Below, piece after piece: positions 34,117 through 41,873 of a stretch of DNA of 64,000 nucleotides. The stretch comes from PMG-095 sp037200885 (GTDB lineage: Bacteria > Myxococcota_A > Polyangia > Polyangiales > Polyangiaceae): NCBI GenBank assembly GCA_037200885.1, contig JBBCIN010000003.1:1178001-1242000 (forward strand), read 5' to 3'. Position numbers and translations under genes: made by a program. Within the stretch, counting starts at the first letter, position 1, and each line of letters opens with the position of its first letter. The notes beneath the pieces were generated by a model. It did not search any database. It was not told the DNA's origin and saw nothing but the letters and a program-made list of their open reading frames with translations.

Positions 34117-35541
34117 CTACGGGCAGAGCGGCGTCACATACGTCGCGCCCAAGTACTGATACCAGATGGCGGCGACTCTGGCGCTCGTCCGCACCATTCC
34201 CGTCGAGTACGCAGCGGCATCGCCGAAGGACGCCTGCGGTCCGACGGGGTGATGGCTCCCGTCGAGCTTTGCGGAGTGAAGCCCATCGCCCTCGCCCGAA
34301 AAGAGCACCTGCTCGCCGGCGCCATCGCGAAAAAGGTCGAACTCAGAGGAGTACTTGCTCCAGGGCATCACGAGCAGCGGCGTCCCGCTAAGCGCGAAGC
34401 TCGTATCCAGATCCGAGAGCAAGATTTGGCTGGCGCTAGCGTACGCGACGCGCGCGCCCGAAGCGTCGATGAGCAGCGGCGCAGCCGACGCAAGCGAGTT
34501 TGGAATGAACGAAGTGGCGACGATCGTTCCGGCGACGTCGCTTGGGCCGATGGTCGCGACGAAGAAATTGCGCTTCGCGACGAAGTCTCCGGAGTCGAGC
34601 GGAATCGTTTGCGTCAGCTCGATGACGAGGCGATCGGCCGTCAGATAGAGGCGCGGTGCCGTATCGACCTTGCCCGGAGCCTCGATCCTGAACTTCTGCT
34701 GCGTGGACGAGCTCGGATCGAAGATATCGAGCACGACGTAGTAGTTGTACGAGCCTGAGCCCGACTCCTTCCATGCAACCGCGACGCGACCGTCGAAGAA
34801 TGGCGCGATCGCTACCCTCGGATAGAACAGTCCGCCAACGTCCGACAGCTTCAAGGCGTTCGGACTGCCGGTTTCGGTTCCTAGCGAGAGGTAACAGTGG
34901 CCCTGATCCGTCCACGCGGCCGCGAGGTGCCCATCGGAGAGCGTCGTGAGCGCGACATGAAACTGCGTTCCCAGCGGCACGACACCCGAGACGCTGAGGA
35001 GCTTCGGCGCGCTGAACGTTTGCAGCGCCGGATCGAACAGCGTCAGGTACGGCCCGTCCTTCGCCGGCGTGCCATAGCCGAGCGCGAGCTTTGCCCCTAG
35101 CATCGCGAACCCCGCGCCGACGTTCGCATAAGGCGCCACGCTACTGTTCGGCGCCGCGAACGCCGTTGGGTGCTCGCAGCTCGGCGCGTCGCCGCCCTCG
35201 CCTCCGTTCCCGGCCGCAGCCGCTTCACCCGCAGCACCAGCCGGCGTGCTCTCACTGCCGCCCGTTCCGCTCGAGCCCGCGCGATCCCCCCCACCCGCCC
35301 CCGTCGCAGTTACCCCCGCGGCGTTGCCGCCGCTCTTGCCTCCGCTCGTCGCTTCTCCGCCGCCCGTCGTTCCGCCGTTCGTCATCCCTCCGCTCGTCGC
35401 GCCGCCGAGCTGCGTCGTTCCAGCGCTACCGCCCTTCCCAGAGCTGCCGCTTTGGCCTCCGGGCGCGTCAGAGCCATTGCCGCCGCAGCTCAACACCAAG
35501 GAGAGACCCACCGCCAAAGTCAGACGAATCGAACTTATCAA
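34117..35541 (-). CDS. exported propeller-like lipoprotein
   Basis: A lipoprotein with a Gly/Ser/Thr-rich linker of about 120 residues (GGTTGGGEATSGGKSGG-like) and a C-terminal beta-rich domain of about 350 residues with repeated strands (DGHLAAAWTDQGHCYLSLG, DGRVAVAWKESGSGSYNYYV) suggesting a propeller. The start is inferred: TTG 35541 gives a clean lipoprotein signal (SSIRLTLAVGLSLVLSCGG), while ATG 35634 would add an Arg-rich 31-residue extension overlapping the remnant gene on the other strand. The function is unknown. Confidence 0.78.
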   Translation of the reverse strand: MISSIRLTLAVGLSLVLSCGGNGSDAPGGQSGSSGKGGSAGTTQLGGATSGGMTNGGTTGGGEATSGGKSGGNAAGVTATGAGGGDRAGSSGTGGSESTPAGAAGEAAAAGNGGEGGDAPSCEHPTAFAAPNSSVAPYANVGAGFAMLGAKLALGYGTPAKDGPYLTLFDPALQTFSAPKLLSVSGVVPLGTQFHVALTTLSDGHLAAAWTDQGHCYLSLGTETGSPNALKLSDVGGLFYPRVAIAPFFDGRVAVAWKESGSGSYNYYVVLDIFDPSSSTQQKFRIEAPGKVDTAPRLYLTADRLVIELTQTIPLDSGDFVAKRNFFVATIGPSDVAGTIVATSFIPNSLASAAPLLIDASGARVAYASASQILLSDLDTSFALSGTPLLVMPWSKYSSEFDLFRDGAGEQVLFSGEGDGLHSAKLDGSHHPVGPQASFGDAAAYSTGMVRTSARVAAIWYQYLGATYVTPLCP

Positions 35542-35632
35542 GGGGTGTGATCGATACCAAAGTGCAATTCGCTCGGCAAGCCGCCGCCGCACGTCCCGGG
35601 CGTGACACGTGGTCTTTGTCCAGGAGGCACTC

Positions 35633-36015
35633 ATGAACACGGCAACGAAGCACGCACAAGTGAAGCTGAACCGGGCTACATCCAGCCACTGGCGAGTCAT
35701 CCTCGACAACCCGCCGCTCAACCTGATGGGCCCGGAATTCGTGCTCCAATTCCGGGAGATTGTCACAGCGCTCGAGGCGGACGCCGAAGTCCGGGTCGTC
35801 ACGTTCGAAAGCGCGATCGACGGGTTCTTCCTCAATCACTCGGATTTCCTCGCCAAGATTGAGGACCTGGGATGCATGCATCAAACTCCCTGAAGCGCCT
35901 CGCAGCGCAGGCGGGAATCAAGGCGCTGTTCGAGCAAGGCTTTCACGAGCCCGGGGACGCGGAGAATCGCTTGGGCTTCTACGTCGGACAACTGGCCACC
36001 CGTAACGCACGCTGA
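35633..36015 (+). pseudogene. internally deleted enoyl-CoA hydratase/isomerase
   Basis: ATG 35633 has a perfect AGGAGG 7 bases upstream. The first 80 codons match the N terminus of a crotonase-family protein (WRVILDNPPLNLMGPEFVL, VRVVTFESAIDGFFLNHSDF). The frame stops at 35891. In another frame from about 35890, the C-terminal end of the same kind of protein follows (AGIKALFEQGFHEPGDAENRLGFYVGQL) up to TGA 36013. The central part, about 150 residues with the oxyanion-hole and catalytic region, is missing. This is a deletion remnant, not a functional hydratase. Confidence 0.8.
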
Positions 36016-36169
36016 AAAAGACGGATGCCGGGAGCGCCGGCCCACTCCCCCCCGGAAACTCCGTGTTTGAACTCGTCAGCTATTTTGCTGGCGCCGCGAT
36101 ACTGTCACGTACTCGACGCGATGATGTTCTCAGCGGCCCACGCAAATCAATGTAGGGTGGCCCAAACGA

Positions 36170-36478
36170 ATGCGCACGATAACCAGCGTGTTGGCCTCTT
36201 TCGTATCACTTGTGGTGAGCTTGCTCATGAGTAGCCCGGCGTTTTCCGCGCCCAGGCAAGCAGCAGAGCGCGGCCCGTCTCCACGGTTCGCCATGCCTTT
36301 GCGGTTCGAGCCGAACCAGGGGCGGAGCGATGAGCCCGTGCGTTACCTGGCACGCGGTTCGGGCTATGCAGTATTTTTCACTCCAAGCGGCGCGACTTCT
36401 CGCGCTCGCGGATCGCCACGCGCGATCGTCACACGGCGCGGCCAAGCCGAGCGGCTCAAGAGGGACTCGAACCCCTGA
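36170..36478 (+). pseudogene. truncated N terminus of an SBBP-repeat-type exported protein
   Basis: ATG 36170 opens a signal peptide (SVLASFVSLVVSLLMSSPAFSA) followed by PLRFEPNQGRSDEPVRYLARGSGYAVFFTPSGA, the characteristic N-terminal domain found before beta-propeller SBBP repeats. Similarity ends around 36390, after which the frame is unlike protein and reaches the duplicated block. No propeller repeats follow, so only a leader fragment of what is normally a long protein remains. Confidence 0.65.
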
Positions 36479-37200
36479 GGTGCGGAGCTCAGAACCGTGT
36501 GCCGCCCATCAGGCCCACCTGAAGGGCTCCTGTCCACATCATCCACCTGCTTTGAACTCCAAGCTCGACGCCGCCGTACTGCCACGTCAACGCGATTTTG
36601 GGACCGAAGTACATCCACGGCGAGACGCTGCCTTCGTCCAACACGAGGATGAGCCCCACATCGGCTGCGCCCCGAAATCTGAACGAGGACAACGAGACAT
36701 CGTACCCAATTGAGCCACCCCAAGTAATGCTGGAAGCGTGCGTCGTGACCACTTCGCCCGTCCAGCGCGTATACTCCTTCCTCCGGCCAAACGCGTAGTT
36801 GGCGTCAGTGCCGAGTCGAAGTCCGAAGGGGAAAGTATAGCCGAAGTCCCCGCCCACCGTCACGCCGAAGGGGTTGACCTTTCTGTCGTTGTCGTTCGAG
36901 GTCGAGTCCCAAAAGAAGATTCCGTACCCTAGAGTACCGAGCAGCTCGAAACCTTCGACCTTCCTCGGGCTCTCGGCTCGGGCGCTACGCGCTCCCACAA
37001 GCTGGATGAGGATGAGACAACCCAGAGCGAACCCTCGACAGGCAACCTTACGCGCCGAGACACCCCACTTTTTCATATCAGACGAGCAAAGTAAGCTAGA
37101 CCATCGCTTCGCGTCAACACATGGTCGATCTGAGAGAAGGAGTCGCGCGCGGAACGCAGCGCGCTCGCGGTTAGGCCGACTACACGCTATCGAGTCGAAA
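36455..37200. repeat. tandem duplication, left copy
   Basis: This block holds an outer-membrane-protein gene plus matching flanks on both sides. It corresponds to 37495-38262, about 1.04 kb away, at moderate identity. The shared right flank includes GTCGCGCGCGGAACGCA; the shared left flank includes GTGCGGAGCTCAGAACC. Confidence 0.75.
36489..37076 (-). CDS. outer-membrane beta-barrel-like protein, paralogue A
   Basis: A 195-residue exported protein: signal peptide MKKWGVSARKVACRGFALGC...ARSARAE cleaved near RAE, then alternating amphipathic strands (GVTVGGDFGYTFPFGLRLGTDANYAFG, MYFGPKIALTWQYGGVELGVQ) and a C-terminal Phe, the usual sign of BAM-inserted barrels. Its closest relative is the adjacent gene at 37530-38126. 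I cannot assign a substrate or family. Confidence 0.78.
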   Translation of the reverse strand: MKKWGVSARKVACRGFALGCLILIQLVGARSARAESPRKVEGFELLGTLGYGIFFWDSTSNDNDRKVNPFGVTVGGDFGYTFPFGLRLGTDANYAFGRRKEYTRWTGEVVTTHASSITWGGSIGYDVSLSSFRFRGAADVGLILVLDEGSVSPWMYFGPKIALTWQYGGVELGVQSRWMMWTGALQVGLMGGTRF

Positions 37201-37529
37201 CATTCGTATCTCTATTTGCGCTGGTGACCTTGCCGTCACGCTTCAACGAATCACCGGGTCTCGTGAAACGGGTCTGATGTTGTTTGAAAACCTCTTGGAG
37301 CTCAATCTGTACGGGTCCGTGAAGCGCAGAGCGATATCGATTCACCTCCTAATTAGAAAACATCCGAACTCGCGGCCCGCGGGCATACGGGCGCGTCAAA
37401 ATCGTACGCCTCAGCGTTTGTGCCACCGCGCCCAGCAGGCGAACGAACAGCGCGAGTCCGTTCGGTCGGGCGAAAGAATAGAAACGCCCGACCAACTCGA
37501 GAGGGACGCGAACCCCTGTGGTGCGGAGC
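37077..37529. other. spacer between the duplicated genes
   Basis: This 453-base stretch contains the right flank of copy A, a central part of lower GC content without a gene, and the left flank of copy B. I see no RNA or protein family in the centre. Confidence 0.5.
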
Positions 37530-38262
37530 TCAGAACCTTACGCCGCTCACGAGCCCCACCTGAAAGACGCCGTGGTCAGCGGTCGTCACCCAATACTTGC
37601 TTTGAAGCCCAAGCTCGAAGACGCTATACTGCCAAATCAACGCGACCTTGGGACCGTAGTACCACGCCAATCCCGGAAACGGTCCGCGATCGGTCGACGT
37701 CCAGAAGCCGATCAGCCCCGTATCGATTGCCCCCCGCAATCTGAACGAGGACCACAAGAGATGATCGTACCCAACTGAGCCACCACAAGCACTACTGCCA
37801 GCCTCCGTCGTGACCACTTCACCCGTCGAGCTCGTCTGCTCGATCCTCCGGCCAAACCCGTGGCTGGCGTCGACGCCGATTCGAAGTCCGAAGGGCAAAG
37901 TGTAGCCGAGGTCCAGGCCCACCATCACGCCGTAGGGCTCGTACTTGTCGCCCGCCCCAACGGAGACCCCGTACCCTAGCGCACCGAGCGCCTCGAAACC
38001 TGCGACCTTCCTCGGGCTCTCGGCTCGGGCGCCGCGCTCCCCCACGAGCTGGATGAAGACGAAACAACCCAGAGCGAACACGGCCCGACAGGCAACCTTG
38101 CGCGCAGAGACATTCCCCTTTTTCATTAGGCGAGTAAAGTAAGCGAAACGCTAATTTCGCGTCAACACACGTGATCTGAAAGATGGATTCCCCCGCGGTT
38201 GGTCTGAAAGAAGGCGTCGCGCGCGGAACGCAACTCGCTCGCGCTCAGGCCGACCAAACGCT
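37495..38262. repeat. tandem duplication, right copy
   Basis: The second copy of the block at 36455-37200. Its right flank has about 35 extra bases because TCTGAAAGA-type sequence is itself repeated (38173-38215). Confidence 0.72.
37530..38126 (-). CDS. outer-membrane beta-barrel-like protein, paralogue B
   Basis: 198 residues, the same architecture as paralogue A: signal peptide (VSARKVACRAVFALGCF...GARAE), the shared ESPRKVxGFExLGxLGYG mature start, YTLPFGLRIGVDASHGFGRR, TGEVVTTEA, and a C-terminal GVRF. The loops differ most, as expected for surface-exposed barrel loops that diverged after the duplication. The gene is downstream (3' side) of the tRNA-Arg. Confidence 0.78.
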   Translation of the reverse strand: MKKGNVSARKVACRAVFALGCFVFIQLVGERGARAESPRKVAGFEALGALGYGVSVGAGDKYEPYGVMVGLDLGYTLPFGLRIGVDASHGFGRRIEQTSSTGEVVTTEAGSSACGGSVGYDHLLWSSFRLRGAIDTGLIGFWTSTDRGPFPGLAWYYGPKVALIWQYSVFELGLQSKYWVTTADHGVFQVGLVSGVRF

Positions 38263-38492
38263 ATCGGCATCTGTCAGCCGCCCGTTTGGATCGCGGCGCT
38301 CCGCGAGCGGGCCGTCTCGGCTCAGACGCCCAAAATGGGTGACGAACACTTTCCGTTGCCCGTTGCCCGTTGCCACGACCCGCGTCGCGCGGCGTCCTAT
38401 TGCGTCGCCTGCTGTCCAGCTGGAGCGCTTGGCCGTCGTGCCACCGATCGCGACGAACACGGTCGTCTTGCGTTGTTCTTCCAGAGAAACGA
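38127..38492. other. spacer between paralogue B and tRNA-Arg
   Basis: 366 bases without a gene. It holds the right flank of the duplicated block and three head-to-tail copies of the heptamer CCGTTGC at 38353-38373. Confidence 0.5.
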
Positions 38493-38569
38493 TGGCGCCC
38501 CCAGCAAGGATCGAACTTGCGACCTTGGCTTTAGGAAAGCCCTGCTCTATCCAACTGAGCTACGGGGGC
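38493..38569 (-). tRNA. tRNA-Arg (anticodon CCU)
   Basis: A 77-nt cloverleaf on the minus strand with the CCA end encoded. The acceptor stem GCCCCCG pairs with TGGGGGC, the D-arm contains AGCTCAGTTGGATAGAGC, the anticodon loop is TTCCTAA (CCU, reads AGG), and the T-arm is GCAAGTTCGATCCTTGC. Confidence 0.97.
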
Positions 38570-38691
38570 GGGCGGCGGAGGCTGTCACGTCCCGGGGCGG
38601 TGCTCAAGCTTTGTCGAGGTTTGCGGGGCATTTTTCGCGCTCTTGCCTATCGAGTGGCGGTGAATCCAACTATCATTCGCTGAGGCGGATC

Positions 38692-39390
38692 GTGAGCGAA
38701 GTGGTTGAAACACGAGCTGGGACCTCTCACTCCAACGCGGTCGTGCTGGGCGCCGCACTCGGTTTCATTGCCGGTTTCGCAGACGCCTCGACGTTCGTCG
38801 GCGCCGACGGGACCTTCTGCGCGCACATCACGGGCAACCTGGTTACGCTGGCCGCTGATTTCTCGCGCCATCCTGGCCGCGATCAGTGGCTGAGGCTGGC
38901 TACTTTGCCGGTGTTCGTGCTCGCGGCGCTGGGCGCGGCCGGGCTCCGTCGGCGATGGATCAAAGCGCCGGTTTCGAGCTCGGTCCGAACCCTGCTTCTG
39001 CTCAATGGCGCGCTATTCGTGCTCGTTGCCTGCATTGCACTCGCGACCGGCGCGCGCGCGAAAGATCCGGGCGCGATCCGCAGCACGATCGTTGCTTTGT
39101 TGGTCGTGGCCATGGGCGTTCAAAACGCGATCCACGCGTTCAATCCAGGACTCGGTCCGAGCACCACCGTGATGACCGGGAACACCACCCGCTGGTTCGT
39201 CGAGAAGGTATTGCCGAGCGGGCCCGACAAGTCTGCGCACCAGCAACAGCTGGGGAGTACGATCGCGGCTTTCGTTGCCGGCTGCGCGTGCGGTGCCTTT
39301 GGCGTCGTGCGCATCGGCTTCGCGGTGTCGTTCGTTCCGGCAATTTTCGTGTTCTTCGCGCGCACTCGAGTTCGAGAATCGCTGCGCTAG
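38692..39390 (+). CDS. DUF1275 (YoaK-type) membrane protein
   Basis: A 232-residue integral membrane protein of the DUF1275/YoaK family, which has a permease-like six-helix layout and no established substrate. The N-terminal block ALGFIAGFADASTFVGADGTFCAHITGNLVTLA is the family signature (GxxDAxxF...FxxHxTGNxV), and ITGN reappears in the second half as VMTGNTTRWFV. The start is GTG 38692 with GAGG 6 bases upstream; the frame before it crosses the tRNA. The 3' end, including the stop, is duplicated directly downstream. Confidence 0.9.
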   Translation: MSEVVETRAGTSHSNAVVLGAALGFIAGFADASTFVGADGTFCAHITGNLVTLAADFSRHPGRDQWLRLATLPVFVLAALGAAGLRRRWIKAPVSSSVRTLLLLNGALFVLVACIALATGARAKDPGAIRSTIVALLVVAMGVQNAIHAFNPGLGPSTTVMTGNTTRWFVEKVLPSGPDKSAHQQQLGSTIAAFVAGCACGAFGVVRIGFAVSFVPAIFVFFARTRVRESLR

Positions 39391-39456
39391 ACCTTTTTTG
39401 GCGCGATAGTTTTTTCGAGAATTGCTGCGCTAGAACTTTTCTCGACGCGATAGTTT
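39371..39456. repeat. tandem duplication of the DUF1275 gene 3' end
   Basis: Two adjacent copies of about 42 bases (39371-39413 and 39415-39456) share CGAGAAT(C/T)GCTGCGCTAGA and CGCGATAGTTTT. The first contains the last codons and TAG of the gene. Confidence 0.8.
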
Positions 39457-39458
39457 TG

Positions 39459-39511
39459 TTTTTTTGATGGTCACGCGCTGCGTCCGGTGCGGCACAGCCT
39501 TCGGCGTCGCG
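39459..39511. repeat. dispersed intergenic repeat, copy 2
   Basis: The counterpart of 21543-21596: TTTTTTTGATGGTCACGC, a variable 18-base centre, then AGCCTTCGGCGTCGCG. It again lies in a non-coding spacer. Confidence 0.65.
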
Positions 39512-39563
39512 GACGCTAGCACCGACGTTAGCAAGCGTGACGCCGACTCGTGACGTCGCCGAC

Positions 39564-39588
39564 CTGACGTTGGCAACCGTCACGTCAG
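39564..39588. terminator. possible hairpin at a convergent gene junction
   Basis: CTGACGT / ACGTCAG, a 7-bp stem with an 11-base loop, overlaps the stop codon of the minus-strand lipoprotein gene in a stretch rich in GTGACG/CGTCAC motifs. It is weaker than the other convergent hairpins. Confidence 0.35.
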
Positions 39589-40349
39589 CGACCGTGATGA
39601 TGATGCCCAGAGTAGTAGTACGCCCGAGAGCCACCTAGCCGGACCACCACGCTGGGGTGCGCCACCCAAACACCGCCCCAGCCCACGGGATGCCAAGGGC
39701 GCCGTACCCAGCCTCCGTAGTGGTACACGCCAGCGCCCCAGGGCGACACGTACCAGGTCCAACCGTAGCGCGGCGTGTAGAGGTAGGCGTAGGGCACCCC
39801 GCCGTCCTCGATGCTGGCGGTGTTTGCGGGGACCCAGACCCAACCGTAGCCGTTCGCATAGACCCAACTCCCAGTCGGGTATTGGTACGTCCAGTTCGCG
39901 GAGTCGGGCGCGGGTGGCGGCGACGGCGGTGCTGCGCCAACCGGCGGACCCGCCAGCGGCTCAGCGGGTGGCCCCGCCGGCGGGGCCGCGGGCGGCGGCG
40001 GAACTGACGGCGCCGGACTGGCGTTGGCATTCGCAGGCATCGCGGGCCGACTCGGCGCGGTTTGCGGACTCAGTGCTACTTGCGGACTCGGTGCCGCTTG
40101 AGAGGGCGGTGGCGGACCCGCTGGCGGGGGCGCGGGCGGTGACGCTTGCAGAGGCGCAGATTCCCGCGGCGGCTCCGCACCCGGCGGAGGAGCGGCAGGA
40201 GGCGGAGGAGGAGGCGCGAAAGCCGATTGGTCCTGGATTACGAGCTGCGGTGGCGCCTCTGGCTCGGGCCGGAACTCCGCCTCGGAAGCACAACCCGCGA
40301 GCGCTACCAACCAAGCGCACGCGATCGATCCAAACAATAGCCGACGCAT
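39585..40349 (-). CDS. proline-rich lipoprotein with Tyr/Trp-rich C-terminal domain
   Basis: A 254-residue lipoprotein: signal MRRLLFGSIACAWLVALAGC (lipobox LAGC, so ATG 40349), then a Pro/Ala linker of about 130 residues that could span the periplasm or peptidoglycan, then a compact aromatic-rich domain with YxWVxxP repeats (GYGWVWVPANTA, YTPRYGWTWYVSPWG, GYHYGG-like turns) similar to the WVP/DUF6600-type repeats, ending in a histidine cluster HHHHGR. The function is unknown; the His tail could bind metal. Confidence 0.8.
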   Translation of the reverse strand: MRRLLFGSIACAWLVALAGCASEAEFRPEPEAPPQLVIQDQSAFAPPPPPPAAPPPGAEPPRESAPLQASPPAPPPAGPPPPSQAAPSPQVALSPQTAPSRPAMPANANASPAPSVPPPPAAPPAGPPAEPLAGPPVGAAPPSPPPAPDSANWTYQYPTGSWVYANGYGWVWVPANTASIEDGGVPYAYLYTPRYGWTWYVSPWGAGVYHYGGWVRRPWHPVGWGGVWVAHPSVVVRLGGSRAYYYSGHHHHGR

Positions 40350-40426
40350 AGCTAGCAAATTAAGGCCGAGTCGTTCAGTGGCAAGGGGCAATGGTCCTCG
40401 AGGCTTGTGGCGATTTGGCGCGTTTT

Positions 40427-41614
40427 TCAGACGCTTGTCGCCGTTTCGCGCGTGCTGCGTAGCAACTGCCAGAGCGCGGCGCACGAGCACACCGCGACGA
40501 GCGGCAAGGTCGCGATCGTCATGCCTTGCGTGTACGCGGCGTTACCGGGGCCGGCGCCGTGCGCGAGTGCGGTGCCGATCAGGCCTGCGCCGGGGCCGAG
40601 TGCATAGCCAACTCCGATCAGCGCTTCGTGCGCGCCGCCAGCGTCGACGGAAGCGTTCTCGACGACTTGGGCGTAGTACAGGGCGGCGGTGTAGAGGAAG
40701 CCGGCGGCGGCGCCGAACAGGACTTCACCTGTAACGACGGAAGCGATGCTGGGGTCGAGTAGGACCAACGCGAAGCCCACGGGCAGCGCAGCGATGGCGA
40801 CCATGATCGGCAGCTTGCGGCCGTGCCAGCCGCCGAAGACGACCAGCGCAACGAAGCAGCTGAGGCGTGCGACATCGAGCAGGCTGGCGGCGCGAGCAGC
40901 GCTGGCCGTGTCTAAGCCGATGCCTTTCATGATTTCCGGCATCAGTGGCGCCAAAACGTACATCAACGCGTAGCTGAGCAGCATCGCCAGGCGAGAGGCG
41001 CGTAAGAGGGCGCGATAGCTGTGGAGCAATGCAGCGTTGGGGCGCTCGGCGTGATCGGCTTCGAGGTGCGCGGGCTTTCGGGGAAACGCGCGGCAAGAGA
41101 GCGCAACGAGGGCAAATAGGCTTGCGGCAGCGACGAACAGAAGGCGCGGCGAGCCGGAGGCGATGATCATGCCGGCCAGGGCCAACGAGAGCGGGACGGA
41201 GAGCGCCCAGCTGATATTGTAGCGGCTGAGGAGCGGCCCGAGGCTGCGCGGGGTTTCGCCGGCGCTCATATAGCTCTCGAAGATCGGCCACATCGAGCCT
41301 TGCAGAAAAGCGATCAGCGCCAATGCTGCGACCAGCAGCGCAGCGGAGGGAACGGCGGCGATCAGCAGGAACACGCCGACCAGAGCGAGCAGCACGCCGA
41401 GCAACGTGCGGCGCTCACCGAGGCGCGCGCTGAGCGGGTGACTGGCCATGGCGCCCGCGACGTAAGTCACGCCGACCAGCAGCGCGAGCCACAGGTTTTG
41501 CGCCTGGGAGAAGCCGAGCACTTGGTGCGTGTAAAAGTACGCGCCACGTTGCAACAGGGTGCCAGCAAAGCTGGTCGTGAAGACCGTGATCAGGACGCGA
41601 AGCTTGTGGGTCAC
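40427..41614 (-). CDS. MFS transporter
   Basis: A 12-helix major facilitator superfamily protein of about 395 residues. Visible features are the first helix LRVLITVFTTSFAGTLLQRGAYFY, the loop 2-3 motif HPLSARLGERRTLLG (a GxxxDRxGRR variant) and a charged central loop RAFPRKPAHLEADHAERP. I prefer GTG 41614 because it begins right before helix 1; a TTG at 41698 would add a 28-residue hydrophobic extension. The substrate is unknown. It lies 260 bases downstream of a second, only distantly similar MFS gene on the same strand. Confidence 0.88.
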   Translation of the reverse strand: MTHKLRVLITVFTTSFAGTLLQRGAYFYTHQVLGFSQAQNLWLALLVGVTYVAGAMASHPLSARLGERRTLLGVLLALVGVFLLIAAVPSAALLVAALALIAFLQGSMWPIFESYMSAGETPRSLGPLLSRYNISWALSVPLSLALAGMIIASGSPRLLFVAAASLFALVALSCRAFPRKPAHLEADHAERPNAALLHSYRALLRASRLAMLLSYALMYVLAPLMPEIMKGIGLDTASAARAASLLDVARLSCFVALVVFGGWHGRKLPIMVAIAALPVGFALVLLDPSIASVVTGEVLFGAAAGFLYTAALYYAQVVENASVDAGGAHEALIGVGYALGPGAGLIGTALAHGAGPGNAAYTQGMTIATLPLVAVCSCAALWQLLRSTRETATSV

Positions 41615-41873
41615 GCAACCAGAGCCGTACAACGCGAACGCCGTAAGGGCAAACTGGCGAATCAGGAAACTCCAGTGCTGAGCGCCCGACTCATTCAAAC
41701 GATGAATGTGACGCCGTCAGCCAGGCGGACGTGGCAGCTCACCTGGAGTTGCATCGCGCCACCGTGTCGGAAGCGATGATTGCACTCGACCTCCGCGGGG
41801 GTAGCTTGGGCAGCGGGAGGTCGCGCTAGCAATCCGGCAGCACCGGCAGCACCAGCGCCAGAAGCTTAGGCGT

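Noticed and set aside
36455..36530. Possible tRNA on the minus strand (T-arm-like GGTTCGAGTCCC)
   Set aside because: Only a T-arm-like hairpin is present; no acceptor, D or anticodon arms can be drawn.
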